A stretch of DNA of 64,000 bases from Paludisphaera rhizosphaerae (GTDB lineage: Bacteria; Planctomycetota; Planctomycetia; Isosphaerales; Isosphaeraceae), in contig NZ_JAALCR010000012.1 of NCBI RefSeq assembly GCF_011065895.1, forward strand, positions 62,001 through 126,000, given 5' to 3'. The notes under the pieces are model-generated. The model saw only the letters and a program-made list of their open reading frames with translations, was not told where the DNA came from and did no database searches. The translations under genes and the position numbers were made by a program. Positions 17,698-27,091 of this stretch are shown in pieces; the stretch's first letter is position 1; each line of letters begins with the position of its first letter.

Positions 17698-19529
17698 AGC
17701 TGACCCTGCGAAAGAAAGTCACCCTGGCGCTGGTGGCCTTCGGGCTGATCCCCGCGGGAATCGTCGCGGCGACCGCCTACCTGACCGACGACCAGTTCAA
17801 GCGCAAGCAAGACCTCATCATCCAGACCGCGGCCGGCGCGATCGCGGACAAGATCTACGCTATCGCCCTGACCTCCCCCGAGTCGGCGAAGGCCGTCGAG
17901 GAGGGGCCGGAAGCCGGCGTCCTGCCCGACTGGAAGCCCGACGAGGAGGCCCGGCGGAGGATCCAGTTCGTCATCGGCGAGGTCGTCAAGCGCTTCGAGC
18001 TGGACAACGCCCACATCATGATCGTCGATCCCAACAACCGGCTGGTGATCGACCACCGCGGCCCCGCGGGAACCTTCGACGACAAGCAAGGGGACTTACC
18101 CACCCGGTACAAGGACATCCGCGACGCCGCCGTCGGCGCCGTCGTGGGGCACTCCCAACTGGACGGGGTCTCGGACGTGGTCTCGGGAGAGACGATCGTC
18201 CCCGAGATCGTCGGCTTCGCGTCGATCAAGCGGGCGCTGCCGACCGACGCGACGATCCGGCCCGGGTTCGCCGTCCTGACGGCCGTCCCCCTGGTCAACG
18301 CCTATGAGACGATCTACAACTCTCAATGGACGATCTTCAAGCTCCTGGTGGGGATCGTCCCTCTGACGCTTCTGTTGAGCTTCCTCTTCGGCCGCTGGTT
18401 CATCCGGCCGCTCTTGCAGATCATCCGGGTCACCGGCGACCTGCATCAGGGGCACCTCTACAACCGCACGGGGATCGTCCGATCGGACGAGATGGGGAAT
18501 CTGGCTGGGTTGACGGACTCCGTGGTCGGCAAGCTGTCGGAGGTCATCAGCCAGATCCGCAACACGACCGACTCGGTCTCCACGGCGAGCAACGAATTGA
18601 ACTCGTCGGCCCAGCAACTGGCCCAGGGGGCGCATGAGCAGGCGGCGACGCTCCAGGAGATCGGCTCCAGCCTCCAGTCGGTGGATGGGTCGGTCGCCCG
18701 CAACGCCCAGCACGCCCGCGACACGGCGAGGACTGCCAACGAGGCCAGCGCCCAGGCGAGCAAGGGGGGCGAGGCCGTCCATCAGACGGTGGCCGCGATG
18801 CGCGAGATCACGCAGAAAATTCTGATCGTCGAAGACATCGCCTATCAGACGAACCTGCTGTCGCTGAATGCGGCGATCGAGGCCGCCCGCGCCGGCCCGC
18901 ACGGACGAGGGTTCGCCGTGGTCGCCGGCGAGGTCAAGAAGCTCGCCGAGCGCAGTCAGGCGGCCGCCCAGCAGATCAGCGACCTGGCCAAGAAGAGCGT
19001 GGCCGTGGCCGAGAACGCAGGCCAGCTCCTGGAGCGAACCGTCCCCATGATCCGCGACACCTCCGAACTGATCTCGGAAATCGCCGCCGCCAGCCAGGAG
19101 CAGATGAACGCGATTCGCGAGATCAACATCGGCGTCAAGCAGCTTGAGGACGTCGTCTCGCAGAACGCCGCGGCCAGCCACGAGTTGGCGGCGACGTCGA
19201 CCGACCTGGCCCAGCAGTCGTCGAGCCTCCAACGTGAGGTGGAGTTCTTCCGACTGGAGGCCGGCGCCGCCTCATCGCCGCCGCCCCCCACGCTGGGCGG
19301 CCCACCACCTCGAGGGATCGCCCACCACCGGCCTCCCAAACGGCCCCCCGCGCATCTCGGCGAGATGCCGCGCGGCGAAACCCACCACGCGACCGACAAC
19401 GGCTCCGGAGGCCGAGGCCACGGCGCCCCGCTGCCGCCGCCGGGACCGCCGCCGGGGATCGTCCCGCCGCCTCGAGGCGGGGTCGTGGTCAACCTTGACG
19501 ACGACGACAATTTCGAGCGATTCTCATGA
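17694..19529 (+). CDS. Methyl-accepting chemotaxis protein with C-terminal tether pentapeptide, 611 aa
   Basis: Transmembrane helices at about 9-29 and 212-233 enclose an extracytoplasmic sensor of about 180 residues. A HAMP domain follows (about 234-286), then a coiled-coil signalling domain with the near-universal tip [20 protein letters not shown] at 380-399. After residue 522 an 80-residue Pro/Gly/His-rich flexible tail ends in [11 protein letters not shown]606-F-E-R-F610 fits the aromatic-x-x-aromatic pentapeptide that tethers CheR or CheB to receptors. The ATG overlaps the CheA stop by four bases and has GGAG eight bases upstream. The ligand is unknown. Confidence 0.95.
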   Translation: MKLTLRKKVTLALVAFGLIPAGIVAATAYLTDDQFKRKQDLIIQTAAGAIADKIYAIALTSPESAKAVEEGPEAGVLPDWKPDEEARRRIQFVIGEVVKRFELDNAHIMIVDPNNRLVIDHRGPAGTFDDKQGDLPTRYKDIRDAAVGAVVGHSQLDGVSDVVSGETIVPEIVGFASIKRALPTDATIRPGFAVLTAVPLVNAYETIYNSQWTIFKLLVGIVPLTLLLSFLFGRWFIRPLLQIIRVTGDLHQGHLYNRTGIVRSDEMGNLAGLTDSVVGKLSEVISQIRNTTDSVSTASNELNSSAQQLAQGAHEQAATLQEIGSSLQSVDGSVARNAQHARDTARTANEASAQASKGGEAVHQTVAAMREITQKILIVEDIAYQTNLLSLNAAIEAARAGPHGRGFAVVAGEVKKLAERSQAAAQQISDLAKKSVAVAENAGQLLERTVPMIRDTSELISEIAAASQEQMNAIREINIGVKQLEDVVSQNAAASHELAATSTDLAQQSSSLQREVEFFRLEAGAASSPPPPTLGGPPPRGIAHHRPPKRPPAHLGEMPRGETHHATDNGSGGRGHGAPLPPPGPPPGIVPPPRGGVVVNLDDDDNFERFS

Positions 19530-19587
19530 GGGCCGGAGTCGAATTCGACGCGACCACGCGACCCCACGCCCCGGGAGGGCCCCGCGG

Positions 19588-20094
19588 ATGATCGACGCGA
19601 CCACCGAGCCCGCCGCCGACGCCGACCGCGACCGAGCCCAGTCCTACGTCGTCTTCCGCCTCGGCGGCGAGGGATACGCCCTGGAAGTCCTGCGTGTTCA
19701 GGAGGTCCTCGACGTTCTGGCGATCACCGAAGTCCCCGGCTCCTCACGATGCCTCCTGGGGGTGATCAATCTTCGCGGCCACGTCGTCCCGGTCTATGAC
19801 CTGAGAATCCCGTTCGGGCTCGCCATCGACCCCAAGCCGGCCCGGGCGCCCAGCGTCCTGATCGTCGAGAACGAGGCCGGCAACGACTCCGACGTGACGG
19901 GGCTCCTGGTCGACCGCGTCTCCGACGTGCTGGAGTTCGCTCCTGAGCAGGTCCAGCCGTCCCCCCAACTGGGGCTGGGCAAGACCACCCCGTTCGTCCG
20001 CGGCCTGATCCGCCACCAGGACGCCTTCCTGCTCGTGCTGGACGTCGACCGCGTGTTCTCCGTGCTGGCCACGATCAACGGCGAGGGGGTCTAA
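19588..20094 (+). CDS. cheW: Chemotaxis coupling protein CheW, 168 aa
   Basis: CheW links receptors to CheA. The fold shows YVVFRLGGEGYALEVLRVQEVL, the receptor-contact loop LLGVINLRGHVVPVYDLR (residues about 52-70) with its conserved N-L-R-G, then a second barrel ending LVDRVSDVLEF and FLLVLDVDRVFS. The ATG at 19588 lies 59 bases after the receptor stop; a longer frame overlaps the receptor and is a shadow. CheR begins after one base (TAA-c-GTG), so the two are translated together. Confidence 0.93.
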   Translation: MIDATTEPAADADRDRAQSYVVFRLGGEGYALEVLRVQEVLDVLAITEVPGSSRCLLGVINLRGHVVPVYDLRIPFGLAIDPKPARAPSVLIVENEAGNDSDVTGLLVDRVSDVLEFAPEQVQPSPQLGLGKTTPFVRGLIRHQDAFLLVLDVDRVFSVLATINGEGV

Positions 20095-20095
20095 C

Positions 20096-20962
20096 GTGGC
20101 GTCGTCGGGCCTGCCGCCATCCTCGCCCCCGGGCGAACCCGATCCGTGGTCGGAGAAGGACTTCGGCTGCGTCGTCGGCTTCCTCCGGAGCCAGATCGGC
20201 ATCTCGCTGGAGACGCACCGCATGGGGCTGCTCCAGGCACGCCTGCGCTCGCGGCTTCAAGCCCGAGGGATCGCCAGCTTCACCCAGTTCTATGACCAGG
20301 CCCTGCGCCCCGACCCCACCGGCTGGGGGGCGCAGTTGTTGATCGACCTGTCCACGGTCAACCACACCTCCTTTTTTCGAGAGCCGGCCCACTTCACGTT
20401 CATGGTCGAGCTGGTCCAGAGCTGGCTCCGCGAGACCCCGTCGGCCCCGGTTCGCCTCTGGTCGGCCGGCTGCTCCTCAGGCCAGGAGCCCTACAGCATG
20501 GCCATGGCGCTGGCCGAGACGCTGCCGCAGCACAACCTCGCCCGCATCGACATCTGGGGGAGCGACCTCTCGCTGGAGATGCTGAAGGTCGCCGCCGGCG
20601 CCATTTACACCGCCAGGGACGTCCAGGGGGTCTCTCAGGCCCGACTTCGACGCTTCTTCCTACTGGGCCGCGGGCCTCGCGAGGGCTCGTTCCGGATCGT
20701 CCCGGAGATCCGCGACCTGGTGAAATTTCGACACATCGACCTCCGCACCGGGATCTGGCCGATCCCCGCCGACTTCCACATGGTCTTCTGCCGCAACGTC
20801 TCGATCTACTTCTCGGACGACGATCGGCAGGCGCTGTTGAACCGGCTGGCCCAGCACATCCGGCCCGGCGGCTGGCTGGTGATGGGAAACGGGGAGATCC
20901 TCCCCTCGGTCCCGGCGATGTTCCGCAAACACTCGCCGTCGATCTTCCAGAAAGAGGAGTGA
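20096..20962 (+). CDS. cheR: Chemotaxis protein methyltransferase CheR, 288 aa
   Basis: CheR methylates receptor glutamates using S-adenosylmethionine. The N-terminal helical domain (about 20-105) holds the conserved VNHTSFFREPAHF. The SAM site is LWSAGCSSGQEPYSMAM, with downstream WGSDLSLEML and the late FCRNVSIYF. The beta subdomain includes G191-R-G-P-R-E-G197, matching as I recall it the GTGPHEG loop of the E. coli enzyme, whose subdomain binds the receptor pentapeptide. The start is GTG 20096, one base after the CheW stop. CheB follows nine bases after the stop. Confidence 0.94.
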   Translation: MASSGLPPSSPPGEPDPWSEKDFGCVVGFLRSQIGISLETHRMGLLQARLRSRLQARGIASFTQFYDQALRPDPTGWGAQLLIDLSTVNHTSFFREPAHFTFMVELVQSWLRETPSAPVRLWSAGCSSGQEPYSMAMALAETLPQHNLARIDIWGSDLSLEMLKVAAGAIYTARDVQGVSQARLRRFFLLGRGPREGSFRIVPEIRDLVKFRHIDLRTGIWPIPADFHMVFCRNVSIYFSDDDRQALLNRLAQHIRPGGWLVMGNGEILPSVPAMFRKHSPSIFQKEE

Positions 20963-20971
20963 CCGTCCGCC

Positions 20972-22102
20972 ATGGCCCTGCGCGACCGCTCCAAAACATC
21001 GCCTCCCGGCCACCACGTCACCATCGAGGTCATGGTCGTCGACGACAGCGCCGTGATCCGCCAGCGGCTCAAGTCGATCATTGAATCCGACCCTCGTTTC
21101 CGCGTCACGCTCGCGGCCGATCCTTATGAGGCGGTCGCCATGCTCAGCCGGTCGGTCCCCGGCGTGATCGTGCTGGACGTCGAGATGCCCCGGATGGACG
21201 GCCTGACCTTCCTCCGCAAGCTGATGAAGCAACACCCGATGCCCGTGGTGATGTGCACGTCGGTCGCCGAGCGGGCCGTCACGGCGCTGGAGATGGGGGC
21301 GATCGAGGTAATCGCCAAGCCCGATTGGCTCAACGCCGCTCGGCTGCCGGAGTGGTCGGAGAACCTGCTGGAGAGCGTCCGCAACGCCGCCCGAGCCGGC
21401 AAGCTCCCGTTGCGGGAAGAGCGCCCCCAGGCCGCCTCCGACCCCCGCCACTCGGCGGACGTCGTCCTGCCGCACGCTCCCTACATCCCTCGGGCGACCC
21501 TCGGTGAGCCGATCGTCGTCCTTGGGGTGAGCACGGGCGGCGTTCAGGCGATCCAGGCGTTGCTGCCCCACTTCCCGGCCGACGCCCCCGGTATGGTCGT
21601 CGTTCAGCACATGCCGGCCGACTTCACGGGCGCCTTCGCGGAACGCCTGAACAACGACCCCCGCATCCAGTTGGAAGTCGTCGAGGCCCGCCACCATGAG
21701 CCCATCCGTCGAGGGCGAGTTCTGGTCATCCCCGGCGGGACCTCGCACGGGCTCGTCCGACGCCACGGGTCGGGCTACCGCGTCGAGTTGAACGAGGGTC
21801 CGCCCGTCTGCCTCCACCGGCCGAGCGTGGAAGTTCTTTTCCGGTCGGCCGCGCAGGCCGCCGGCCCCGCCGCCGCGGGCGTCATCATGACCGGCATGGG
21901 CGACGACGGCGCGGGCGGCCTGCTTGAAATGCGCGAGGCCGGCTCGCTGACGATCGCCCAGAATGAGGCCACCTGCGTCGTCTTCGGCATGCCCCGCGAG
22001 GCCATCCGGCGCGGGGCCGCCCGTTACGTTGCGCCTCTCGACTCCATCCCCCACACCATCATGGCCTGGGTCGCCGACCCCGGCGCCGGCACCTGGCACT
22101 GA
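20972..22102 (+). CDS. cheB: Chemotaxis methylesterase/glutamine deamidase CheB, 376 aa
   Basis: The receiver domain (about 18-140) has D24-D25 and phospho-acceptor D69 in VLDVEMPRMDG. A linker of 40 residues leads to the methylesterase domain with catalytic S187 in GVSTGG, H213 in VQHMPADFT and D310 in TGMGDDGAGG. It reverses the methylation made by CheR, completing the adaptation loop. The start at 20972 is 13 bases from GAGGAG; an internal ATG at 21032 is a possible alternative. It is the last gene of the operon, and the DUF1559 gene converges 42 bases downstream. Confidence 0.94.
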   Translation: MALRDRSKTSPPGHHVTIEVMVVDDSAVIRQRLKSIIESDPRFRVTLAADPYEAVAMLSRSVPGVIVLDVEMPRMDGLTFLRKLMKQHPMPVVMCTSVAERAVTALEMGAIEVIAKPDWLNAARLPEWSENLLESVRNAARAGKLPLREERPQAASDPRHSADVVLPHAPYIPRATLGEPIVVLGVSTGGVQAIQALLPHFPADAPGMVVVQHMPADFTGAFAERLNNDPRIQLEVVEARHHEPIRRGRVLVIPGGTSHGLVRRHGSGYRVELNEGPPVCLHRPSVEVLFRSAAQAAGPAAAGVIMTGMGDDGAGGLLEMREAGSLTIAQNEATCVVFGMPREAIRRGAARYVAPLDSIPHTIMAWVADPGAGTWH

Positions 22103-22144
22103 TGCCAGGACGCCGGCGTCGTTGGGGCCGAGATCGCTCGTCGA

Positions 22145-23212
22145 TCAATACGAGTCGGACGAAACGACTTCGCCGCCGGCTGCGGAGTTGATCGCCAGCC
22201 AGGTGGGCATGCTGATGCTGTTCTTGACGAACCGCACCGAGCCGTCGCCGAACAGGACGTTGATTCCGCCGGAGTGCTTGCTGCGAGCCCCGGCGTAGGC
22301 CAGCTTGTCGCCGGCGCCGCCGACGCAGGGGAGCCCCTGAACGGGTTCGCTGACGCAGAAGACCGTCTGGTTCAGGAAGTCGCCGCTGATGCCCGAACGG
22401 TAGTAGTCGGTCGGGTTGTTCGGCGCCAGCCGGGCCATGTACGAGGCACCGCCGGGGAGCGTCGACCACATCATGCCGCGGACGTCATACTGGGCGCCCT
22501 GGAGCACCTCCGCGGCGAGGGCCGTGTTGCTGGACCCGTCGGTCATGCCCGCGATCCCCATCGTGAAGAACCCGAACGCTCCCTTCTGGAACGTCGGCAG
22601 GGCCCCGGTTGCCGGGTCGACCATCGGGCTGACAGCCGGGGTCGTATCCTGCCCCCATTGCAGGTTCCCCCAGTTCGCCCCGTAGTTCCCCTTGGTGAAG
22701 GTGATGAAACTCATCGCCCCGCCGGCGTACGCCGGGGTAATCTGGAACTGGTTGATCCGGTCGCTGGGACACTGAAACGTGCTCATCTTCGTCGTGGCCA
22801 CAGTGCTATTGGCGATCATCCCCAGGGGCAGCGGGAGGACGGGCCCCTCGGCCCCGAGCTGGAAGTTGTACGCGTTCGAGAGCACCCCCTGTTCGATGTA
22901 GGGGAGCATCAAGCAAAACCACGGGGTGTTCTGGCAGTTGCTGAAGATGTTCGTCTTGCAAGCCGAGGCCCCCGGGACGAGCGTGCCGCCGACGCCCTGG
23001 ATGCAACCCGTCGGGAACGAATCGTTCGCCGTGTGATAGTTGTGCATCGCCAACCCGAGTTGCTTGAGGTTGTTGACGCACTGGGCGCGGCGCGCGGCTT
23101 CGCGCGCCGCCTGCACGGCCGGTAATAAGAGGGCGATCAACACCGCGATAATGGCGATGACGACCAGTAGCTCGATCAGCGTGAACGCGCGCAGCCTCGA
23201 AGACCTGGACAT
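22145..23212 (-). CDS. DUF1559 pseudopilin-like protein (copy 2), 355 aa
   Basis: The start at 23212 gives [18 protein letters not shown], the prepilin-type signal, followed by [20 protein letters not shown]. The middle domain has Cys-containing loops and a [13 protein letters not shown] motif. The C-terminal H-x9-DG motif is [18 protein letters not shown]. Unlike the other three copies it has no lipoprotein gene next to it: cheB converges on one side and pyrD diverges on the other. A longer frame to 23320 lacks a sensible signal and was rejected. Confidence 0.93.
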   Translation of the reverse strand: MSRSSRLRAFTLIELLVVIAIIAVLIALLLPAVQAAREAARRAQCVNNLKQLGLAMHNYHTANDSFPTGCIQGVGGTLVPGASACKTNIFSNCQNTPWFCLMLPYIEQGVLSNAYNFQLGAEGPVLPLPLGMIANSTVATTKMSTFQCPSDRINQFQITPAYAGGAMSFITFTKGNYGANWGNLQWGQDTTPAVSPMVDPATGALPTFQKGAFGFFTMGIAGMTDGSSNTALAAEVLQGAQYDVRGMMWSTLPGGASYMARLAPNNPTDYYRSGISGDFLNQTVFCVSEPVQGLPCVGGAGDKLAYAGARSKHSGGINVLFGDGSVRFVKNSISMPTWLAINSAAGGEVVSSDSY

Positions 23213-23487
23213 GTGCGACAGGCTCCTGAACGCGAATTGTCGGGAGAGGACGACCGAACAAGATCGATGACGGTTTGACTTGCCCTCGTCGACGAGGGAC
23301 GCACCGATCACAATATCCATCGGCGGCGCCCGTGGCGAGAACGTTCTGTCAATGTCTTACAATTTTCAGAATCCCTAAATCCGACCCCCGCCTTCCTACG
23401 CTCGAAAGCCTGGCAGCGAAGGTTCGAAAAGGCCATGATGAAGCCGTGGCGCTGGGGTGAACCTCATATGAAGGGAGTCCGACGACG

Positions 23488-24408
23488 GTGGTCGACTTGC
23501 GCGTGAAGTTGGGGCGGCTCGAACTGAAGAATCCGGTCCTGACGGCCTCCGGGACGTTCGGCTACGTCCGCGAGATGGCGGGCTTCGTCCGACTCGACCG
23601 CCTCGGCGGCGTCGTCCCCAAGACCGTCACCCAGCGACCGAGGGCGGGAAATCCCACCCCCCGGACCGTCGAAACCCGTGCTGGACTGCTGAATGCCATC
23701 GGCCTCGACAACGACGGCATCGACCACTTCCGCGAGCACCATCTGCCCTACCTACGCACGCTCGGCACGGCTGTGATCGCGAATATCGCCGGTGAAGACG
23801 AGAATCAGTTCGTCGAGATGGCCGCAGCGCTGGGTGACGAGCCCGGTCTGGCGGCCGTCGAGTTGAACGTCTCGTGCCCGAACGTCAGCCACGGGCTCGA
23901 TCTGGGCGTCGACGCCGCCGCTGTCGGCCGGCTGGTGCGGCGGACCCGCGAGGCTTGCCCGCACCCGATCATCGCCAAGCTGACCCCCAACGTCACCGAC
24001 GTCGTCGCGATCGCCGCCGCCGCCGCCGAGGCCGGCGCGGACGCCGTCACACTCATCAACACCGTCCGGGGGATGGCGATCGACTGGCGCAAGCGCCGGC
24101 CGATCCTGGCCAACGACGTCGGCGGCCTGAGCGGGCCGGCAATCAAGCCGATCGCGCTGCGGATCGTTTGGGACGTCGCCCGCGCCCTGCCGAAGCTCCC
24201 CATCATCGCCGTGGGGGGGATCGCCGACGCCGACGACGCGCTCGAATTCCTGGTCGCCGGCGCCTCGGCCGTCCAGGTCGGCACCGCCACCTTCTACAAC
24301 CCTCGCGCGGCCGAGGACGTCCTCGACGGGATGATCCAGCGCCTCGACGACGCCGGGATCGCGAACGTCTCCGAGATCATCGCTTCGGGGCGCTCGAACC
24401 GGGGCTGA
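23488..24408 (+). CDS. pyrD: Dihydroorotate dehydrogenase, class 1B-type, 306 aa
   Basis: It oxidises dihydroorotate to orotate in pyrimidine synthesis. The FMN barrel shows the N-terminal ELKNPVLTASGTFGYV, substrate loop NAIGLDNDGI, catalytic C130 in LNVSCPNVSHG (Cys marks class 1, not the Ser of class 2), K in AKLTPNV, and phosphate-binding GGIADADDALEFLVAGA. Class 1B enzymes normally pair with an electron-transfer subunit PyrK, which is not in this window. The start is GTG 23488 with GGGAG ten bases upstream. It converges with the next gene four bases after its stop. Confidence 0.93.
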   Translation: MVDLRVKLGRLELKNPVLTASGTFGYVREMAGFVRLDRLGGVVPKTVTQRPRAGNPTPRTVETRAGLLNAIGLDNDGIDHFREHHLPYLRTLGTAVIANIAGEDENQFVEMAAALGDEPGLAAVELNVSCPNVSHGLDLGVDAAAVGRLVRRTREACPHPIIAKLTPNVTDVVAIAAAAAEAGADAVTLINTVRGMAIDWRKRRPILANDVGGLSGPAIKPIALRIVWDVARALPKLPIIAVGGIADADDALEFLVAGASAVQVGTATFYNPRAAEDVLDGMIQRLDDAGIANVSEIIASGRSNRG

Positions 24409-24412
24409 CGCC

Positions 24413-24949
24413 TCAGCGGCGGGCCAGCAGCCGAAACGGAGCCGTCGCCACGCGCCAGGCGGCGGCCAGTCCGATGCAGACGACAGCCCCGAGGATGGCG
24501 AAGCTCATCGGGCCGTCCTGGGCGTAGGCGCCCAGTTGAGAGGCGAACGCCCAATGTGCGGCGGCCCCGCAGGCGCCGCCCACCAGCGCAAGCTTCGTCT
24601 TGGGGATGCCGCCGAAGATCCAACCCAGGACGTTGACCACCCCCACCGCGAAGGTGAGAACACCGGCCGCCGCGAGCCCGAAGGTCGTCGCGGCGACGAG
24701 CGCCCCCAGGATCGATTTGGTGAAGATCCCGCCGACGATGAGTCCCGTCAGAGCCCCCGCGGCCCCGTAGTCGCGGACGGCGTCGGTCCAGTGGTCGTAC
24801 GACGCTGGTGGGGCTTGCTGCCCTTCCCAACGGCGCCGGTCGGCCTCGCCGTTCCAGTAGCCGACGACCTCAGCCGCGGATCGCGGGGCACCGGTGGAGA
24901 AACCCGTCGATCCCGCGTTGTATCCGCGGTTGTAGTCTTCAAGGCTCAT
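24413..24949 (-). CDS. Small multi-span membrane protein, 178 aa
   Basis: No family was recognised. ATG 24949 has GGAGGGG nine bases upstream. Residues 1-55 are polar and aromatic (SLEDYNRGYNAGSTGF, then VVGYWNGEADRRRWE). From residue 60 there are four or five Gly/Ala-rich hydrophobic stretches, such as GALTGLIVGGIF, LVAATTFGLAAAGVLTFAVG and FAILGAVVCIGLAAAW. Glycine-rich helices of this sort occur in small channels or stress proteins, but no function can be assigned. Confidence 0.65.
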   Translation of the reverse strand: MSLEDYNRGYNAGSTGFSTGAPRSAAEVVGYWNGEADRRRWEGQQAPPASYDHWTDAVRDYGAAGALTGLIVGGIFTKSILGALVAATTFGLAAAGVLTFAVGVVNVLGWIFGGIPKTKLALVGGACGAAAHWAFASQLGAYAQDGPMSFAILGAVVCIGLAAAWRVATAPFRLLARR

Positions 24950-25040
24950 GGGGGATCCCCTCCGCCTGGTCGATCGGCCGCGACATCGCAGCACTTCTGG
25001 GAAATCGACGACGGCGGACCAGCCGCTTGAGCCGTTCCCG

Positions 25041-25724
25041 TCAGCGATCGCGCCGGACGACCCGAAAGACCGTCCCTTGCCGAGGGCCGGCCTCGTCGAC
25101 CGTGCGGACGGGGACTCTCGTGCAGGCGAAGCCCCGCGCGGCGACCAGATCGGGGAAGTCCTCGGACGCGGTCCGATACGGAGTCGTCAGCAAGGCCTCG
25201 CCGCCGGGGGCGAGCATCCGGTCGAGGACGTCGACGACCAGCGGGACCAGCCGCCGTTCGTAGAGCACGTCGGCCCCGAGGATCCGGGGGAAGGTCAGCG
25301 CAGGGGGCTGCCGCCAGTCGAGGATGAGCGTTTCGGCGCGGTCGGCGGGGAAGCCGCTCTCGGAGACGCTGCGGTGGATGAAATCGAAGGGGGCGGGTTC
25401 GTAGTCGCTGAACCGGACGCGGAAGCCCAGCGCCATTGCGGCGAGCCCCCCCAGGCCCAGTCCGCAGCCCAGTTCCAGCACCTCGTCGTCCCCCGGCGCG
25501 ACGCCTCCCCAAAGCTCGGCGACGGCCTCCACGAGCATCCGGGCTCCGGGCCAGACGTACGCCCAGTAGGGCATGTAGTCGTCGGCGCGGTTGCGGTCGT
25601 GGACGTCCGGGTCGTCCAGCAGTCGGTCAGGGTCGGCGGGACGCACCAGTCGAATGGGTCGGCCGGCGACTTCAAAGGTGGAGACGGCGGCGGGGCCGCG
25701 ATACACGGAGGAGGCGAGGGACAT
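25041..25724 (-). CDS. Class I SAM-dependent methyltransferase (METTL/Methyltransf_16-like), 227 aa
   Basis: Motif I is EVLELGCGLGLGGLAAMALG (residues about 81-100), followed by the acidic strand-2 end VRFSDYEPAPFDFI and LGADVLYERRLVPLVVDVLDRML. The DVLYE pattern and the preceding YWAYVWPGARML helix are typical of the METTL21/nicotinamide-methyltransferase-like group that modifies lysine side chains or small molecules. No signal peptide is seen. The upstream region of 126 bases is shared with the divergent thioesterase gene. The substrate is unknown. Confidence 0.83.
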   Translation of the reverse strand: MSLASSVYRGPAAVSTFEVAGRPIRLVRPADPDRLLDDPDVHDRNRADDYMPYWAYVWPGARMLVEAVAELWGGVAPGDDEVLELGCGLGLGGLAAMALGFRVRFSDYEPAPFDFIHRSVSESGFPADRAETLILDWRQPPALTFPRILGADVLYERRLVPLVVDVLDRMLAPGGEALLTTPYRTASEDFPDLVAARGFACTRVPVRTVDEAGPRQGTVFRVVRRDR

Positions 25725-25850
25725 CGGCGGTCTTTCGAGGCTGGATCAGGTGGTTTGACGTTCGGCTTATACTTCAATTAAGTCCGCCGCAACGACCGGG
25801 AGAACGACGACGCGGCGGGCGATCCTTCAGCGTAGGAGATCGCGTCGACG

Positions 25851-26378
25851 ATGGACGCTCCCAGGAATGAGGACCCGACAGCCCCCCGCGCGGCGATCGA
25901 CTCGCGGGTAAGCCTCTCGATCCTCACAGTGCCGGGCCAGGCTAACCCGTTCGGCACGCTGCACGGCGGGGTCATGCTGCGGATGGCCGACGAATGCGGG
26001 GCGGTCTCGGCCCTGCGGCACGTCGGCAAGGGCCAGGTCACGACGGCCGCGATGGACTCCATGACGTTCCTGTGCCCGGTCTACGTCGGCGAGCGGGTGG
26101 AGATCGTCGCCGAGGTCACCCACGCCGGGCGAACCTCGATCGAGACCCAGATCGAGATCTACGCCGAGGCCTTGCAGCACCCCGGTCGGCGCAAGGTGGG
26201 CTCAGGCTATGCGCTTTACGTCGCGCTCGACGACGAGGGGAGGCGCCCCCACGAGGTTCCCCCCTTGCTGTCGGTCACTGAGGCCGACCGCCTCCGCGAC
26301 GAGGCCGCCGCCGCCCGCCAGGCCGTTCGGCTGGCCCGGCGGGAGGAGGCGAAGCGGCACAAGGCGGATTTTCTCTGA
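25851..26378 (+). CDS. Acyl-CoA thioesterase, hotdog fold, 175 aa
   Basis: The hotdog core spans about residues 18-130. The motif PFGTLHGGVMLRMADECGA holds the helix and acidic residue (D) used by YciA/BFIT-type thioesterases, and the strand MTFLCPVYVGERVEIVAEVTHAG is equally typical. The C-terminal 45 residues are Ala/Arg-rich helix. It hydrolyses acyl-CoA in the cytoplasm; chain-length preference cannot be read. ATG 25851 has GGAG ten bases upstream. Confidence 0.86.
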   Translation: MDAPRNEDPTAPRAAIDSRVSLSILTVPGQANPFGTLHGGVMLRMADECGAVSALRHVGKGQVTTAAMDSMTFLCPVYVGERVEIVAEVTHAGRTSIETQIEIYAEALQHPGRRKVGSGYALYVALDDEGRRPHEVPPLLSVTEADRLRDEAAAARQAVRLARREEAKRHKADFL

Positions 26379-26405
26379 TCCGACGCGACGGCCCGCGAAC
26401 ATCCC

Positions 26406-26432
26406 GTAGGCTGGGCCGAAGACCCAGCCTAC
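26406..26432. repeat. GTAGGCTGGG hairpin repeat
   Basis: A perfect 10-base-pair stem (26406-26415 with 26423-26432) around seven bases sits between convergent stops of the thioesterase and tatA. A similar but decayed pair lies at 47731-47794. It could end transcription from both sides, though no T-run follows. Confidence 0.6.
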
Positions 26433-26446
26433 CAGCCGCCAACGAC

Positions 26447-26773
26447 TCAGTTCGTCGCCGGAGGGGCTTCGGCGGTGGTCGAAACTGCGCCGGGGACCTC
26501 GAACTTGGGGACGGTCTCGTCGACCGTGGTCGAGCTGGACGACGAGCCCTCGTAGGACGACTTCGGGGCCTGGTACGGGGTGGTGTAGTTCGAGATCGCC
26601 GAGGACGACGACGAGTCGACGTCAAGGGCGCTGGTGACCTCGTTGAGGCCCTTCTTGAACTCGACGATCCCCTTGCCGAGCGACCGTCCCACCTCGGGGA
26701 GCCGCTTGCCGAAGAGCAAGACGGCCAGCCCCATGACGATCATCATCTCCATCGGCCCGAGATTCGGAAGCAT
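26447..26773 (-). CDS. tatA: Twin-arginine translocase subunit TatA, 108 aa
   Basis: TatA forms the translocation pore for folded Tat substrates. The N-terminal membrane helix (MEMMIVMGLAVLLFG), the F-G hinge, and the amphipathic helix KRLPEVGRSLGKGIVEFKKG are all standard. The tail from residue 55 is Ser/Thr-rich and disordered. ATG 26773 has GGAG eight bases upstream. A second TatA-like gene precedes it by 48 bases on the same strand. At least two Tat-type signals are visible in this window (at 12827-13855 and 55896-57116). No tatC is in view. Confidence 0.93.
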   Translation of the reverse strand: MLPNLGPMEMMIVMGLAVLLFGKRLPEVGRSLGKGIVEFKKGLNEVTSALDVDSSSSSAISNYTTPYQAPKSSYEGSSSSSTTVDETVPKFEVPGAVSTTAEAPPATN

Positions 26774-26821
26774 GCGGCAGGCTCCGTAATGCGCTGGCGG
26801 TCGATCCGCTTCTGGTCCGGG

Positions 26822-27037
26822 TCAGGGGGTCGGCGGGGTGATCTTCTTGTCGGCGTTGACGGCCTGGTCGAGTTCGTCCTCGATGCCGGCGACGCCCTTC
26901 TTGAACTCGGTCACGCTCTTGCCGAGCGACCGCATCACGCTGGGGAGGCGGTTGCCGAACATCAGGAGCGAGACGAACGCCACCACGAGCAGTTCCGTCG
27001 TGCCGAGGTTGGGCAGGAAGGCGAGAGGCAGGGGCAT
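26822..27037 (-). CDS. TatA/TatE-family protein, second copy, 71 aa
   Basis: It has the same architecture as its neighbour: membrane helix TTELLVVAFVSLLMFG, hinge F-G-N, and amphipathic helix NRLPSVMRSLGKSVTEFKKG, then a short acidic tail. The 71-residue length is typical of TatE. RBS AGAGGA lies nine bases before the ATG. It lies 48 bases before tatA and 54 bases after the small membrane gene upstream, all on one strand, so the three are probably one transcript. Confidence 0.9.
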   Translation of the reverse strand: MPLPLAFLPNLGTTELLVVAFVSLLMFGNRLPSVMRSLGKSVTEFKKGVAGIEDELDQAVNADKKITPPTP

Positions 27038-27091
27038 GGCTGGGTCCTCTGTCGGTCGAATAGGGTCGGTCGGGTCGACTTCGAAATCAGA

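Noticed and set aside
16578-18089. 503-codon minus-strand frame across cheA and the receptor gene
   Set aside because: Ser/Arg/Pro-rich antisense shadow crossing two real genes.
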